DNA of 42,760 bases from Flavobacteriales bacterium UBA1531 (lineage in GTDB: Bacteria; Bacteroidota; Bacteroidia; Flavobacteriales_D; Sanyastnellaceae). The position numbers and the translations under genes were made by a program. Shown piece by piece: positions 14,616-23,169 of this stretch. The DNA lies in assembly GCA_002323795.1 (NCBI GenBank), contig DCPZ01000069.1, positions 1-42,760 on the forward strand. The letters are read 5' to 3'. Every line of letters begins with the position of its first letter. Positions within the stretch are counted from its first letter, which is position 1. The notes beneath the pieces were generated by a model. It was not told the origin of the DNA and made no database searches. It was given only the letters and a program-made list of their open reading frames with translations.

Positions 14616-16898
14616 CTATTTTTCTTCGGTGGATAAAAACGTCAAGATTAGCCATGGCAGAACAAATAAGTCTGCGAGTACGGCGAAGAGTAAAGTAAGC
14701 GATATCAGGACCCCAATGTAAAATGTACCTAAGAAGCTACTCAAGGACAAAGTGATGAATCCACCGCAAAGAATGATGCTCGTGATGATGATAGCCTTTC
14801 CAGCACCAATGAATGAACGTTTCACAGCATATGGAAGGCTCCTTCCTTTGGCCAATTGCAGACGTAGCTTGCTGATGAAGTGAATGGTGTCATCCACTGC
14901 TATTCCGAAGGCAATTGTAAAAATAATGCTGGTAGAGAGCTTAAGGTCGATGCCGGTCCAACCCATAATGCCTGCAATCAGTAGCAGCGGAATAAAATTG
15001 GGTACTAGACTGATCAATACCATGGTTACGCTTCTGAACATCAAACCTGCAATGAGAGCAACGATGAGAAATGCAATGCTGAGTCCTTTGACCATGTCGC
15101 CAGCCAAGGATCCGATGTTGAGATCGATGAGATGTGCAGTGCCTGTTACGCGCAGAGAGAGTGGAGATTTCGGCAGAGCAGTGGCCAACCAGTTGAGCAA
15201 TTCACGATTTTTTTGCTTGTAGTGTTGAGCACCGAGATCAGGAAGTTTTCCGAAAATTCGCAACGAATTCGATGCTTCATGGGACACCAGGTTCAATCCT
15301 GCATTGGCACCGAAGCGGTCGATGGATCGCAGCATTGCATCAAACTTTTGCTGCGTAGATGGCAGTCGCTCGAAGGCACTCCCATCTCCGTTGCTCCATC
15401 GATTGATTTGACTAAAGATGATGTCCGAGCTCACCACCGAACCAACTCCGTAATTGGACTTGAGATAGGCGGTGATTTTGGCCATGTCGCGCTGGACGTC
15501 AAGATCAAAAATCGAAACGCTGTCATCCACTTGAACGGCCAATTCGAAAGGCCTTACTCCCGCAAATTCACGTTCAAAAAAATTAAATTCTTGGCGAAAA
15601 GGGTCGTCATCTGCAAGGTCTTCGAGCAGCACATTATCCACTTTGATTTGCGCTGCTCCAATCGCAGCTAATGTGCAGATTACGAGTGCTGTCCATCGAA
15701 TCCATAGGCCTCTTTTCAGCGCATACCTGAGGGTTCGTTGGAGCGTACGATTCCAAAAAGTTCCATATCCGCCGGTAGTGATATTTGGTGCTGGATACAA
15801 AACCATCACCGCAGGCAATAAGCTGAATGCGAGGACATAAGCCACGCCCACACCGGCTGCGGCATAAAGTCCAAAATCTTGGATTGGAGCAACAGAAGAG
15901 GTAAAGAGTGTCAAGAAACCAATGGCCGTGGTGAGCGTGGTTAAAAACGTTGCCAATCCAACTTCTTTAAAGGCTGTTGCTATGGCAAGAGATTGTGATG
16001 CATTCCCGCGAAGTTCCTCATAGTAACGGGACAGGATGTGAACAACATCGCTGATGCCTACCACGAAGATGATGGTTGGGAGGACGATGGTCATGACATC
16101 AATGGACTTTCCGGTGAGTTCCATAATACCCAGTGTCCAAAGCCCACTGAGGAGAACAACGAGCAGCGGAATGACTACGCCCCAAACGCTTTGAAATGCA
16201 AGCCACAGAAAAAGGACAATGATGATCGTGCCCACTCCAGCAAAGAGAACAACTTCGCCTTGCATCACATCCACGTAATATTTTTGTGCGACTGCTCGAC
16301 CTGCGATGTGGCTTTTGTGTTCCCAAGTTTCCGCCAGACTCAAAATAGCAGTAGCGAGTTCATCGCACCCCTCTTTAGAAAGTTGTTGTTCATGGGCCAC
16401 CTGAATGGTGAGTGCATTGCCATTTTGTGAAACAAACGTTCCAACATAATTGCTGCGATTTGCAATGCGAACGGAGTCTGCCTTAAGATTAATCGCGACG
16501 AGGGAGTCGGGGGATTGCCATCGAAGCAATGGTCTTTGGACCAATGAGAGCCCCATGCGGATGGGTTCACGGATTTGTGTCGGGGATAATACGGACTTAA
16601 CGAATGGCAGCGCTTTGAGCTCGTCTGCGTAGCCTTCTACAGCTCGAAGGAATTCTGAATCATAAATGCCCGATGGGCTTTCAATGCCAACAATCAGAAA
16701 GTCGTTGTCGGATTCGAAGCGCTCTCGAAAGTCAAGGTAGAAAGCAGTGTGTGAATCGTCTTCAGGGAAAAAACTTTCGAAGTCGTAATTGAAGCCAATT
16801 TGACTTACTCGCCAAGCCATTGCAATGGAAATCAGAGAAATACAGGCTAGTGTCCAGCGTGCTCTGTTTTTCCACTTCGAAGTTTTCAATGATTCCAT
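14616..16898 (-). CDS. RND-superfamily (MMPL/Patched-like) exporter
   Basis: A 760-residue inner-membrane protein with the typical internal duplication. Each half has one N-terminal helix, a large periplasmic loop and a helix cluster. The first helix cluster carries VVGISDVVHILSRYYEELR and the second GIAVDDTIHFISKLRLQLAKG, which are sterol-sensing-domain-like segments of MMPL/SSD exporters (Pfam MMPL). This size without adaptor or outer-membrane channel genes fits the hydrophobe/lipid-type RND group rather than AcrB. The substrate is unknown; lipid or hopanoid-like cargo is only an inference from family members. It is preceded by the dnaK terminator, so it probably has its own promoter. It is separated from the downstream asparaginase by 32 bases. 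Confidence 0.88.
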   Translation of the reverse strand: MESLKTSKWKNRARWTLACISLISIAMAWRVSQIGFNYDFESFFPEDDSHTAFYLDFRERFESDNDFLIVGIESPSGIYDSEFLRAVEGYADELKALPFVKSVLSPTQIREPIRMGLSLVQRPLLRWQSPDSLVAINLKADSVRIANRSNYVGTFVSQNGNALTIQVAHEQQLSKEGCDELATAILSLAETWEHKSHIAGRAVAQKYYVDVMQGEVVLFAGVGTIIIVLFLWLAFQSVWGVVIPLLVVLLSGLWTLGIMELTGKSIDVMTIVLPTIIFVVGISDVVHILSRYYEELRGNASQSLAIATAFKEVGLATFLTTLTTAIGFLTLFTSSVAPIQDFGLYAAAGVGVAYVLAFSLLPAVMVLYPAPNITTGGYGTFWNRTLQRTLRYALKRGLWIRWTALVICTLAAIGAAQIKVDNVLLEDLADDDPFRQEFNFFEREFAGVRPFELAVQVDDSVSIFDLDVQRDMAKITAYLKSNYGVGSVVSSDIIFSQINRWSNGDGSAFERLPSTQQKFDAMLRSIDRFGANAGLNLVSHEASNSLRIFGKLPDLGAQHYKQKNRELLNWLATALPKSPLSLRVTGTAHLIDLNIGSLAGDMVKGLSIAFLIVALIAGLMFRSVTMVLISLVPNFIPLLLIAGIMGWTGIDLKLSTSIIFTIAFGIAVDDTIHFISKLRLQLAKGRSLPYAVKRSFIGAGKAIIITSIILCGGFITLSLSSFLGTFYIGVLISLTLLFAVLADLFVLPWLILTFLSTEEK

Positions 16899-16938
16899 GC
16901 ACGTTTATAACAAATGATGATCACCACGGTTCAATGAG

Positions 16939-16972
16939 AAAGCCCTTGAACGACGATTCATTCAAGGGCTTT
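16939..16972 (-). terminator. Terminator after dnaK
   Basis: A perfect 12-base inverted repeat (16939-16950 with 16961-16972) has a 10-base loop. It lies 34 bases past the dnaK stop on the minus strand and before the RND exporter start. The T-run after the stem is short on the minus strand (TTTCTCATT), so strength is uncertain. Confidence 0.7.
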
Positions 16973-17006
16973 TGACAGCACGAGTAGTGCTTTTATGACT
17001 TGAGGT

Positions 17007-18908
17007 TTACTTCACTTCTTCAAAATCTACATCAGTGACTTCAGGATCACCTGCATCGGTTTGTGTTCCGCTCGCCTCACCTTCTGGCGCTCCGCCCTGT
17101 GTACCTTGGTCAGCATACATTTCTTGGCTCGCAGCTTGGAATGCAGCATTGAGTTTCTCCATTCCGGCTTTGCAGCCGTCGATGTCCTGTTCTGAATGCG
17201 CTTTTTTCAGTTCTTCCAGTGCAGTGTCGATTGGGCCTCGATTCCCTTCAGAAATCTTATCCCCGAATTCGCCCAATTGTTTCTCTGTTTGGAAAACCAA
17301 AGCATCGGCTTGATTCAACGTTTCAATGCGCTCCTTCGCTTGCTGGTCCGCTTCAGCATTGGCCTCTGCTTCCTGCTTCATGCGTGTGACTTCATCCTCA
17401 CTCAGACCACTGGAAGCTTCGATTCTGATATTCTGCTCTTTTCCAGTGGCTTTGTCTTTGGCACTGACTTGGATGATTCCGTTTGCATCGATATCAAAGG
17501 TCACCTCAATTTGAGGTGTTCCTCGAGGTGCAGGCGGTATGTCAGCCAATTGGAAACGTCCAATGGTTCGATTGTCGGCAGCCATAGACCGTTCTCCCTG
17601 CAAGACATGAATCTCCACGCTGGGCTGGTTGTCCGACGCTGTGCTGAATGTTTCTGATTTTTTCGTTGGAATGGTCGTGTTGGCATCAATCAATTTCGTC
17701 ATGACGCCTCCCATGGTCTCAATTCCTAGCGAAAGAGGAGTCACATCCAAAAGCAACACATCTTTGACATCTCCTGAGAGGACACCTCCCTGGATCGCAG
17801 CGCCAATGGCAACAACTTCGTCGGGATTTACACCTTTGGAAGGTTCTTTGCCGAAGTAACTCTTGACCGCATCTTGGACAGCTGGAATTCTCGTTGAACC
17901 TCCAACGAGGATAACTTCATCGATGTCTGATTTTTCCAAACCTGCCGCTTTCAGAGCAGTTGCACATGGTTCGATGGTGCGCTTGACCAAGGAGTCTACA
18001 ATCTGTTCGAACTTGGCACGAGAAAGCGATCGCACGAGGTGCTTTGGAACGCCATCAACGGGCATGATGTAAGGCAGGTTAATTTCAGAGCTGGTGGTGC
18101 TAGAGAGTTCAATTTTCGCTTTTTCTGCAGCATCCTTTAGTCGTTGCAGAGCCATGGGATCTTTCGAGAGGTCGAGTCCTCCGTTTTCATCCTTGAATTC
18201 TTTCACCAACCATTCAATGATTGCTTGGTCGAAATCATCTCCTCCGAGGTGAGTATCTCCGTCGGTGGAGAGTACTTCAAAGACTCCGTCGCCCAATTCC
18301 AAAATGGAAACGTCGTGTGTTCCTCCACCCAAATCGAATACTACGATTTTTTGGTCAATCGCTTTTTTGTCCATTCCATACGCCAAGGCAGCAGCCGTCG
18401 GCTCATTGATGATACGCTTCACCTCCAAACCAGCAATTTCACCGGCTTCTTTCGTGGCTTGACGCTGAGCATCATTGAAATAAGCGGGCACGGTAATCAC
18501 TGCACCAGTCACTTCAGCACCGAGGTAATCTTCTGCTGTTTTCTTCATCTTCTGAAGGGTCATGGCACTGATTTCCTGCGGAGTGTATAGACGATCGTCA
18601 ATTTTCACGCGCGGCGTATTGTTTTCTCCTTTTACCACTTCATAGGGTACGCGTGAAGTTTCTTTTTTCACCTCGTCAAATGAACTTCCCATGAACCGCT
18701 TGATGCTGTAAATGGTCTTGGTTGGATTTGTAATGGCTTGTCGCTTGGCCGGCTCACCGACTTTTCGCTCACCGCCTTCAATGAATGCAATGATAGAAGG
18801 CGTAGTGCGCTTTCCTTCTGCATTTGTAACAACGACAGGCTCGTTGCCTTCCATGACGGAAACACAGCTATTGGTGGTTCCCAAGTCTATTCCAATGATT
18901 TTACTCAT
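17007..18908 (-). CDS. dnaK: Chaperone DnaK (Hsp70)
   Basis: The product has 633 residues from the ATG at 18908 (MSKIIGIDLGTTNSCV). Six upstream codons of open frame lack family similarity. ATPase motifs include IGIDLGTTNS near residue 5, VPAYFNDAQRQAT, DLGGGTHDVSIL and ILVGGSTRIPAVQ. The substrate-binding domain and a helical lid follow, ending in DVDFEEVK, an acidic tail resembling the EEVD-like end of bacterial DnaK. It is a cytoplasmic ATP-dependent folding chaperone that works with DnaJ and GrpE, neither of which is in this window. The gene stands alone, with a terminator behind it and a 158-base leader region in front (18909-19066). No TAnnTTTG element was seen there, which may point to a different, stress-type promoter. 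Confidence 0.97.
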   Translation of the reverse strand: MSKIIGIDLGTTNSCVSVMEGNEPVVVTNAEGKRTTPSIIAFIEGGERKVGEPAKRQAITNPTKTIYSIKRFMGSSFDEVKKETSRVPYEVVKGENNTPRVKIDDRLYTPQEISAMTLQKMKKTAEDYLGAEVTGAVITVPAYFNDAQRQATKEAGEIAGLEVKRIINEPTAAALAYGMDKKAIDQKIVVFDLGGGTHDVSILELGDGVFEVLSTDGDTHLGGDDFDQAIIEWLVKEFKDENGGLDLSKDPMALQRLKDAAEKAKIELSSTTSSEINLPYIMPVDGVPKHLVRSLSRAKFEQIVDSLVKRTIEPCATALKAAGLEKSDIDEVILVGGSTRIPAVQDAVKSYFGKEPSKGVNPDEVVAIGAAIQGGVLSGDVKDVLLLDVTPLSLGIETMGGVMTKLIDANTTIPTKKSETFSTASDNQPSVEIHVLQGERSMAADNRTIGRFQLADIPPAPRGTPQIEVTFDIDANGIIQVSAKDKATGKEQNIRIEASSGLSEDEVTRMKQEAEANAEADQQAKERIETLNQADALVFQTEKQLGEFGDKISEGNRGPIDTALEELKKAHSEQDIDGCKAGMEKLNAAFQAASQEMYADQGTQGGAPEGEASGTQTDAGDPEVTDVDFEEVK

Positions 18909-19066
18909 GCTATTAGATTGATTCAATTGTTTGGCCTTCTATAGTCAAGTAGTGTGCCGTTTCAGTTTTGATCCAAATCGGCTGACAAGATTGGCACATT
19001 GAGGCACAACAACTGACAAAAAGTCGAAATTTTGCGGGCGATCAAGCCGTCTTTCGCGCCAAGGTG

Positions 19067-19795
19067 TCAGGCTCGTAGTTCTTGAGCTAACTTTTCGAGG
19101 TATGGTGCAACGTGTGCCATCCGACTGCCATACCAGCTAAACGCTTCACCGTCAACGAGCAAGGGATTCTTGCCCATTTCTTGAAATGAAGCCAGATGTT
19201 TGGTCTGAAACGGAAAAGGTTCACTCGGCAGCAAGGTCCAATCTGTGCTCTGTTGGTTCCAATCAGCCTCAGAAATCTCCGGGTAGCGGCTGCCGTGCAA
19301 ATCCTGGATGCTGTTTTTGATTCCCCACCACTCCATCACAGCATGAATGAATGTGTCTGGTCCAGCGAGCATGAGCGGTTTTTTCCAAACGACATAATCC
19401 GCTTTGCTCAGGAGGGTTTTAGGTTCGCCCCAAGTTTTTTGAATTTGATCAACCCAGTGCTGTCCTGCCTTTTGCTTTTTGGTGGCTAGAGCAATTTCCT
19501 TGCAGGCCTCGAGTGCATTGGGTATGGTCTTCACATCAGTCAACAGCACATCTGCAAAGTTGCCGCAGGCTTCAACAAGCGTTTTGTCGTTTTCTTCTTT
19601 ACTGGAGATGATGAGGTCTGGATTGAGGTGCTCAATCTGTTCGACGTGAAAGTTCTTCGTACCTCCAATAACAGCGATTCTATCTGATTCCTCTCCAGCA
19701 CGGACGCAAAATTTCGTGCGACCTTTGATGTCATTTCCCAATCCCAGGTCGATCAGGTATTCGGTCCAACTTGGGACAAGGCTTACAATTCGCAT
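19067..19795 (-). CDS. Helical-backbone metal receptor (BtuF/TroA-like) without signal peptide
   Basis: The product has 243 residues from the ATG at 19795 (MRIVSLVPSWTEYLIDLGL). The opening SLVPSWTE plus IEHLNPDLIISSKEEN and a second lobe with a long connecting helix match cobalamin/Fe-siderophore-type periplasmic-binding proteins (BtuF, Pfam Peripla_BP_2). Unlike those, this start gives no signal peptide or lipobox. A longer frame to 19891 would cross the divergent gene's start and its extra residues are not signal-like. No permease or ATPase neighbours are present. A cytosolic metal- or corrinoid-binding role is possible. It is divergent from the patatin-barrel gene with a 43-base spacer. 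Confidence 0.8.
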   Translation of the reverse strand: MRIVSLVPSWTEYLIDLGLGNDIKGRTKFCVRAGEESDRIAVIGGTKNFHVEQIEHLNPDLIISSKEENDKTLVEACGNFADVLLTDVKTIPNALEACKEIALATKKQKAGQHWVDQIQKTWGEPKTLLSKADYVVWKKPLMLAGPDTFIHAVMEWWGIKNSIQDLHGSRYPEISEADWNQQSTDWTLLPSEPFPFQTKHLASFQEMGKNPLLVDGEAFSWYGSRMAHVAPYLEKLAQELRA

Positions 19796-19798
19796 GCT

Positions 19799-19834
19799 CA
19801 AATTTACGCAGTGCCGTGTTGAAGCATAAATTCG
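19799..19834. promoter_or_regulatory. Compact back-to-back divergent promoter
   Basis: On the minus strand TAAATTTG (19806 to 19799) ends 3 bases before the receptor-like gene's ATG. On the plus strand TAAATTCG (19827-19834) ends 4 bases before the patatin gene's ATG. Each has a TTTA at the -33 position after a 20-base spacer, and that TTTA lies inside the other strand's -7 element. The whole region is therefore nearly symmetric. Confidence 0.6.
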
Positions 19835-19838
19835 CGCC

Positions 19839-22115
19839 ATGTTGAGGCCATTACATGCCGTACTGTGCGCAATTGGAATTGCTGCGATCATTCAACCATG
19901 TCTCTGTCAGGAGGACAGACCGACTGTGGGGTTGGTATTGACTGGGGGCGGAGCGCGCGGTGCCGCTCACGTCGGTGTTCTTCTAGCCTTGGAAGATTCC
20001 GGTATTCCTATTGATTATGTCGTTGGCACCAGTGTCGGTGCGCATGTTGGAGGGTACTATGCATCTGGATGGAGTCCAAAGTCCATGTGGTCAATGCTGG
20101 GCACCGAAGAATTTCGCTCGCGCATAACAGGTCGGCGTCTTCATGAGTTTACGTTTGATACAGAACCATATTCTCCGAGCGCTCTGAGCATTCGACTTGG
20201 TACAGATCTGGGTGATATCAAAGGTCACGTCATTTCAAGCTTATCCTTGGATTGGTCTTTGATGGAAGAGCTCACGCCAGCTTGCGCTGCCGCGAACAGT
20301 AATTTTGACTCGCTTATGGTTCCTTTTCGATGTGTGGCGAGCGACGTTTTGGCCAAAACTGATACCGTGTTCAGTCAAGGGAATTTAGCTCAATCAATTC
20401 GAGCGTCAATGTCATTCCCGTTTTACATGCAACCTGTATGGATTGATGGACGACCATTTTACGATGGTGGTTTGTACAATAATCGTCCTGTAGATGTGAT
20501 GATCGAACATTTCGATCCCGATATCATCCTTGTTTCTGGGGTTGAATCAGCCATGGCGGATTTCAATTCGGACGATCTCATTTCACAATTGGAGGCTTTG
20601 GTTGTTCATTATGCAGATTCTGATTCATCGAATCGTGTGCTCGAGATCGATGTTGATTTGGATGTTTCGACGCTGGATTTTGATGGGTCAATCCATGCTT
20701 GTGAAGAAGGCTATGCCCAAGGTTTGGCATTCATCGAAGCCCATAAAATGGACCTCCCAAGGCTGAAAGAATCGAATGCGATTGCACACAGGCGCAATCA
20801 ATTCATCAGTAAGCAATCAGATTTTGAGGTGAACAATATCCAAGTAAGTGGATTGGATGACAATCAGAAGGGCCACGCAGAACGAGTCTTGAATTTTCGC
20901 GGAGAAAACCACGGTATCGGAGGCTTGAAACGCAGGCTTTTTTTGCTTGAATCAGACCCTTTTATCGGTCGAGTTTTCCCTACTGCGCAGCAAAGGAATG
21001 GGGCGATTGATATTCAACTTGAGGCCTCAGCGGAGCGTGACCTGGAGTTGAAGCTTGGTGGAAATATTTCTTCGCAAGGACTCAGCATGGGATACGCGGC
21101 AATTGGGCTGAATCATTTTTCTCGGTTGCCATTCACATTGCAATTAACGAGCACAATTGGTCAATTCTACGCTGATCTCGGTTTGGGAATTAAACTGCAC
21201 CTGCCTTCAAAGTCTCCCATTGTGTTTGAGCCCGTTCTGAATTTCAGAAGATGGAATTATACCCGTAAACTTGTGGGTTTTTTGCGGGAAATTCGTCCAA
21301 CTTTTTTTAAATCTTCAGAAATGGAGTGGGGAGGGAGGCTTGAGATTTCTTCTGGACTTCGCAGTGCCTTTCGGTTATCGCTGTTAAGTTTAAACACGAA
21401 GGATATTACGTACACAGATTGGCTGTTTTCTCCAGAGGATCCGACAAATGATGATCGATTTTTGGGATCGCAGATGGGCATGACGTGGTTGCACAACAGT
21501 TTGAATCACAGGCAATTTGGAACTCGCGGGCAGAGGATTGAGATTGGGGGGCATTATTTTCATGGAAACTATTCTTCGAAATTCTCTCCAATTGACGTAT
21601 CGAATGCGCGAGACTCTGTTGATACCGACGTGGCATTTCTGCGGGGACACGCGCGGCTCCAATCTTTTTTGTCTCTTACAGATAATTGGGCAGTAGGACT
21701 CAATGCTGAATGCCGCCTATCAAATGAGAAATTGCGAACAACTTATCGAGGCTCCTTGGCCCAGGCACCGTCGTACAACCCAATGCCAGGTGGACGTGTG
21801 TTGTTCCTTGAGAATTTCAGTGCCTTTAACTACAGGGCAGTTGGCTTGATTACTGATATGGAATTGCTCTATGGGATTCACCTTCGAACTGAAATCCACG
21901 CGTTCAAGGCAACGAACCGAATAACCAATGCGGACAAAGGGCCTCGACTCATTCCTGACTCACCTGTGTTTTGGATGACTGGTGCACGGCTGTGGAAAGA
22001 ATTACCAGTTGGTCCTATTTCGATGGGAGTAGAGTATTATGAGAATGAACGTTACCCTGTGTTTTTTGAGGTTCTTTTGGGCTTTCGTTTGTTTCAGCCT
22101 GGCGCACGTCGGTAA
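19839..22115 (+). CDS. Patatin-like phospholipase fused to an outer-membrane beta-barrel (PlpD/type Vd-like)
   Basis: A 758-residue protein with an N-terminal signal peptide ending near CLC. The patatin domain has the oxyanion motif GGGARG (36-41), the nucleophile elbow GTSVG (Ser65) and the DGG motif with the catalytic Asp at about 209. Near 320-390 a POTRA-like stretch (VNNIQVSGLDDN... AERVLNFRG) leads into a C-terminal half rich in alternating beta strands, consistent with a BamA/Omp85-type barrel. The family displays or secretes a lipase through its own barrel (type V secretion, PlpD). Bacteroidota members are widespread but less studied, so whether the lipase is released is unknown. It starts a likely operon with the oxidoreductase (25-base gap) and glycosyltransferase. 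Confidence 0.9.
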   Translation: MLRPLHAVLCAIGIAAIIQPCLCQEDRPTVGLVLTGGGARGAAHVGVLLALEDSGIPIDYVVGTSVGAHVGGYYASGWSPKSMWSMLGTEEFRSRITGRRLHEFTFDTEPYSPSALSIRLGTDLGDIKGHVISSLSLDWSLMEELTPACAAANSNFDSLMVPFRCVASDVLAKTDTVFSQGNLAQSIRASMSFPFYMQPVWIDGRPFYDGGLYNNRPVDVMIEHFDPDIILVSGVESAMADFNSDDLISQLEALVVHYADSDSSNRVLEIDVDLDVSTLDFDGSIHACEEGYAQGLAFIEAHKMDLPRLKESNAIAHRRNQFISKQSDFEVNNIQVSGLDDNQKGHAERVLNFRGENHGIGGLKRRLFLLESDPFIGRVFPTAQQRNGAIDIQLEASAERDLELKLGGNISSQGLSMGYAAIGLNHFSRLPFTLQLTSTIGQFYADLGLGIKLHLPSKSPIVFEPVLNFRRWNYTRKLVGFLREIRPTFFKSSEMEWGGRLEISSGLRSAFRLSLLSLNTKDITYTDWLFSPEDPTNDDRFLGSQMGMTWLHNSLNHRQFGTRGQRIEIGGHYFHGNYSSKFSPIDVSNARDSVDTDVAFLRGHARLQSFLSLTDNWAVGLNAECRLSNEKLRTTYRGSLAQAPSYNPMPGGRVLFLENFSAFNYRAVGLITDMELLYGIHLRTEIHAFKATNRITNADKGPRLIPDSPVFWMTGARLWKELPVGPISMGVEYYENERYPVFFEVLLGFRLFQPGARR

Positions 22116-22128
22116 GGTTTGATTGTTG

Positions 22129-22136
22129 TAATTTCG
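22129..22136 (+). promoter_or_regulatory. Candidate -7 element before the Gfo/Idh/MocA gene
   Basis: TAATTTCG fits TAnnTTCG exactly and ends 4 bases before the ATG at 22141. No convincing -33 was found at 19-21 bases, so it could be an internal promoter or a start-proximal motif. Confidence 0.35.
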
Positions 22137-22140
22137 CATC

Positions 22141-23169
22141 ATGGGTGAATTGAAATTTGGGGTCGTTGGCGCTGGACATATTGGGAAAAGGCACATGGAG
22201 ATGATACGCCGCAATCCGGCCTTTCATCTTGCTGCATTTGCTGATATTCGCGACAAGGAGGCTTGTGGCATTGAAGATGACATTCCAAATCATAGCTCGC
22301 TTCAGGACATGCTCGAGGTTCATTCTGATTTGGACGTGATTTGCATTTGCACGCCCAACGGGTTCCATGCTGAGCAAGCAATTCTTGCGCTTGAATCTGA
22401 CTGTCATGTGGTGATTGAAAAACCCATGGCATTGAATCGCCAGGATGGAGAAGACATTCTTCATTGTGCTCTTTCTCGTGGAAAGCAGGTGTTCTGTGTG
22501 ATGCAGAATCGGTATTCCCCACCATCGGTTTGGCTGAAGGAAATGGTGACTTCAGGTGTTCTCGGGAAAATTCACATGGTTCAAGTGCAATGTTATTGGA
22601 ATCGTGATGATCGATACTATGGGAAAATTCCTTGGAAGGGTAAACTTGATTTGGATGGAGGAACCTTGTTCACCCAGTTTAGCCACTTCATAGATTTAAT
22701 GTATTGGGTTTTTGGCGACATCCATCACATCCAGAGCCGTTTCGTTGATTTTAGTCACCAAGACAATACCGAATTTGAAGATTCCGGGCTGGTTTCGTTT
22801 GAATTTGTGAAGCACAATGCGCTTGGAACTTTCAATTTTTCGACATCAGTTGCGAATCAAAACTTTGAATCCTCTGTCACGATTATCGCTGAAAACGGTA
22901 CGATTAAAGTTGGAGGCCAATACATGAATGAGGTGGAGTATTGCCAGGTGACGGATTATGTTATGCCCGAGTTGCCTCCATCGAATCCAGCCAATGATTA
23001 TGGCCACTACAAGGGGTCTGCGGCAAACCACGGTTACATCTTTGAGAACATCGAGGCTACGCTAACTGGACAGGGGCAGATCACGACCAACGCATTGGAA
23101 GGGCTCAAAGTTGTTGACATCATTGAACGGATGTATGCAGCGGGCGATCGCCCATTGAAAGTGAAATGA
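22141..23169 (+). CDS. Gfo/Idh/MocA-family NAD(P)-dependent sugar oxidoreductase
   Basis: The 342-residue product has an N-terminal Rossmann fold (KFGVVGAGHIGKRHMEMI, residues 5-22), the family's EKPMAL segment near residue 98, and a C-terminal alpha/beta domain with GGTLFTQFSHFIDLMYW. The FTQFSHFxD signature is seen in nucleotide-sugar dehydrogenases acting on UDP-amino-sugar uronates (WlbA/WbpB-like), so a role in making a surface-polysaccharide sugar is plausible but not proven. The glycosyltransferase gene overlaps its stop by four bases (ATGA), implying translational coupling and a joint function in glycan assembly. Cytoplasmic. Confidence 0.88.
   Translation: MGELKFGVVGAGHIGKRHMEMIRRNPAFHLAAFADIRDKEACGIEDDIPNHSSLQDMLEVHSDLDVICICTPNGFHAEQAILALESDCHVVIEKPMALNRQDGEDILHCALSRGKQVFCVMQNRYSPPSVWLKEMVTSGVLGKIHMVQVQCYWNRDDRYYGKIPWKGKLDLDGGTLFTQFSHFIDLMYWVFGDIHHIQSRFVDFSHQDNTEFEDSGLVSFEFVKHNALGTFNFSTSVANQNFESSVTIIAENGTIKVGGQYMNEVEYCQVTDYVMPELPPSNPANDYGHYKGSAANHGYIFENIEATLTGQGQITTNALEGLKVVDIIERMYAAGDRPLKVK

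Noticed and set aside
14584..14655. Longer start for the glycosylasparaginase
   Set aside because: It would overlap the exporter gene and push the twin-arginine signal away from the N-terminus.
18909..19066. Possible regulatory hairpin before dnaK from short GTGCC and TTGTCAG repeats
   Set aside because: The repeats are direct and short and do not match a heat-shock element (CIRCE or sigma-32 type) that I can recognise.
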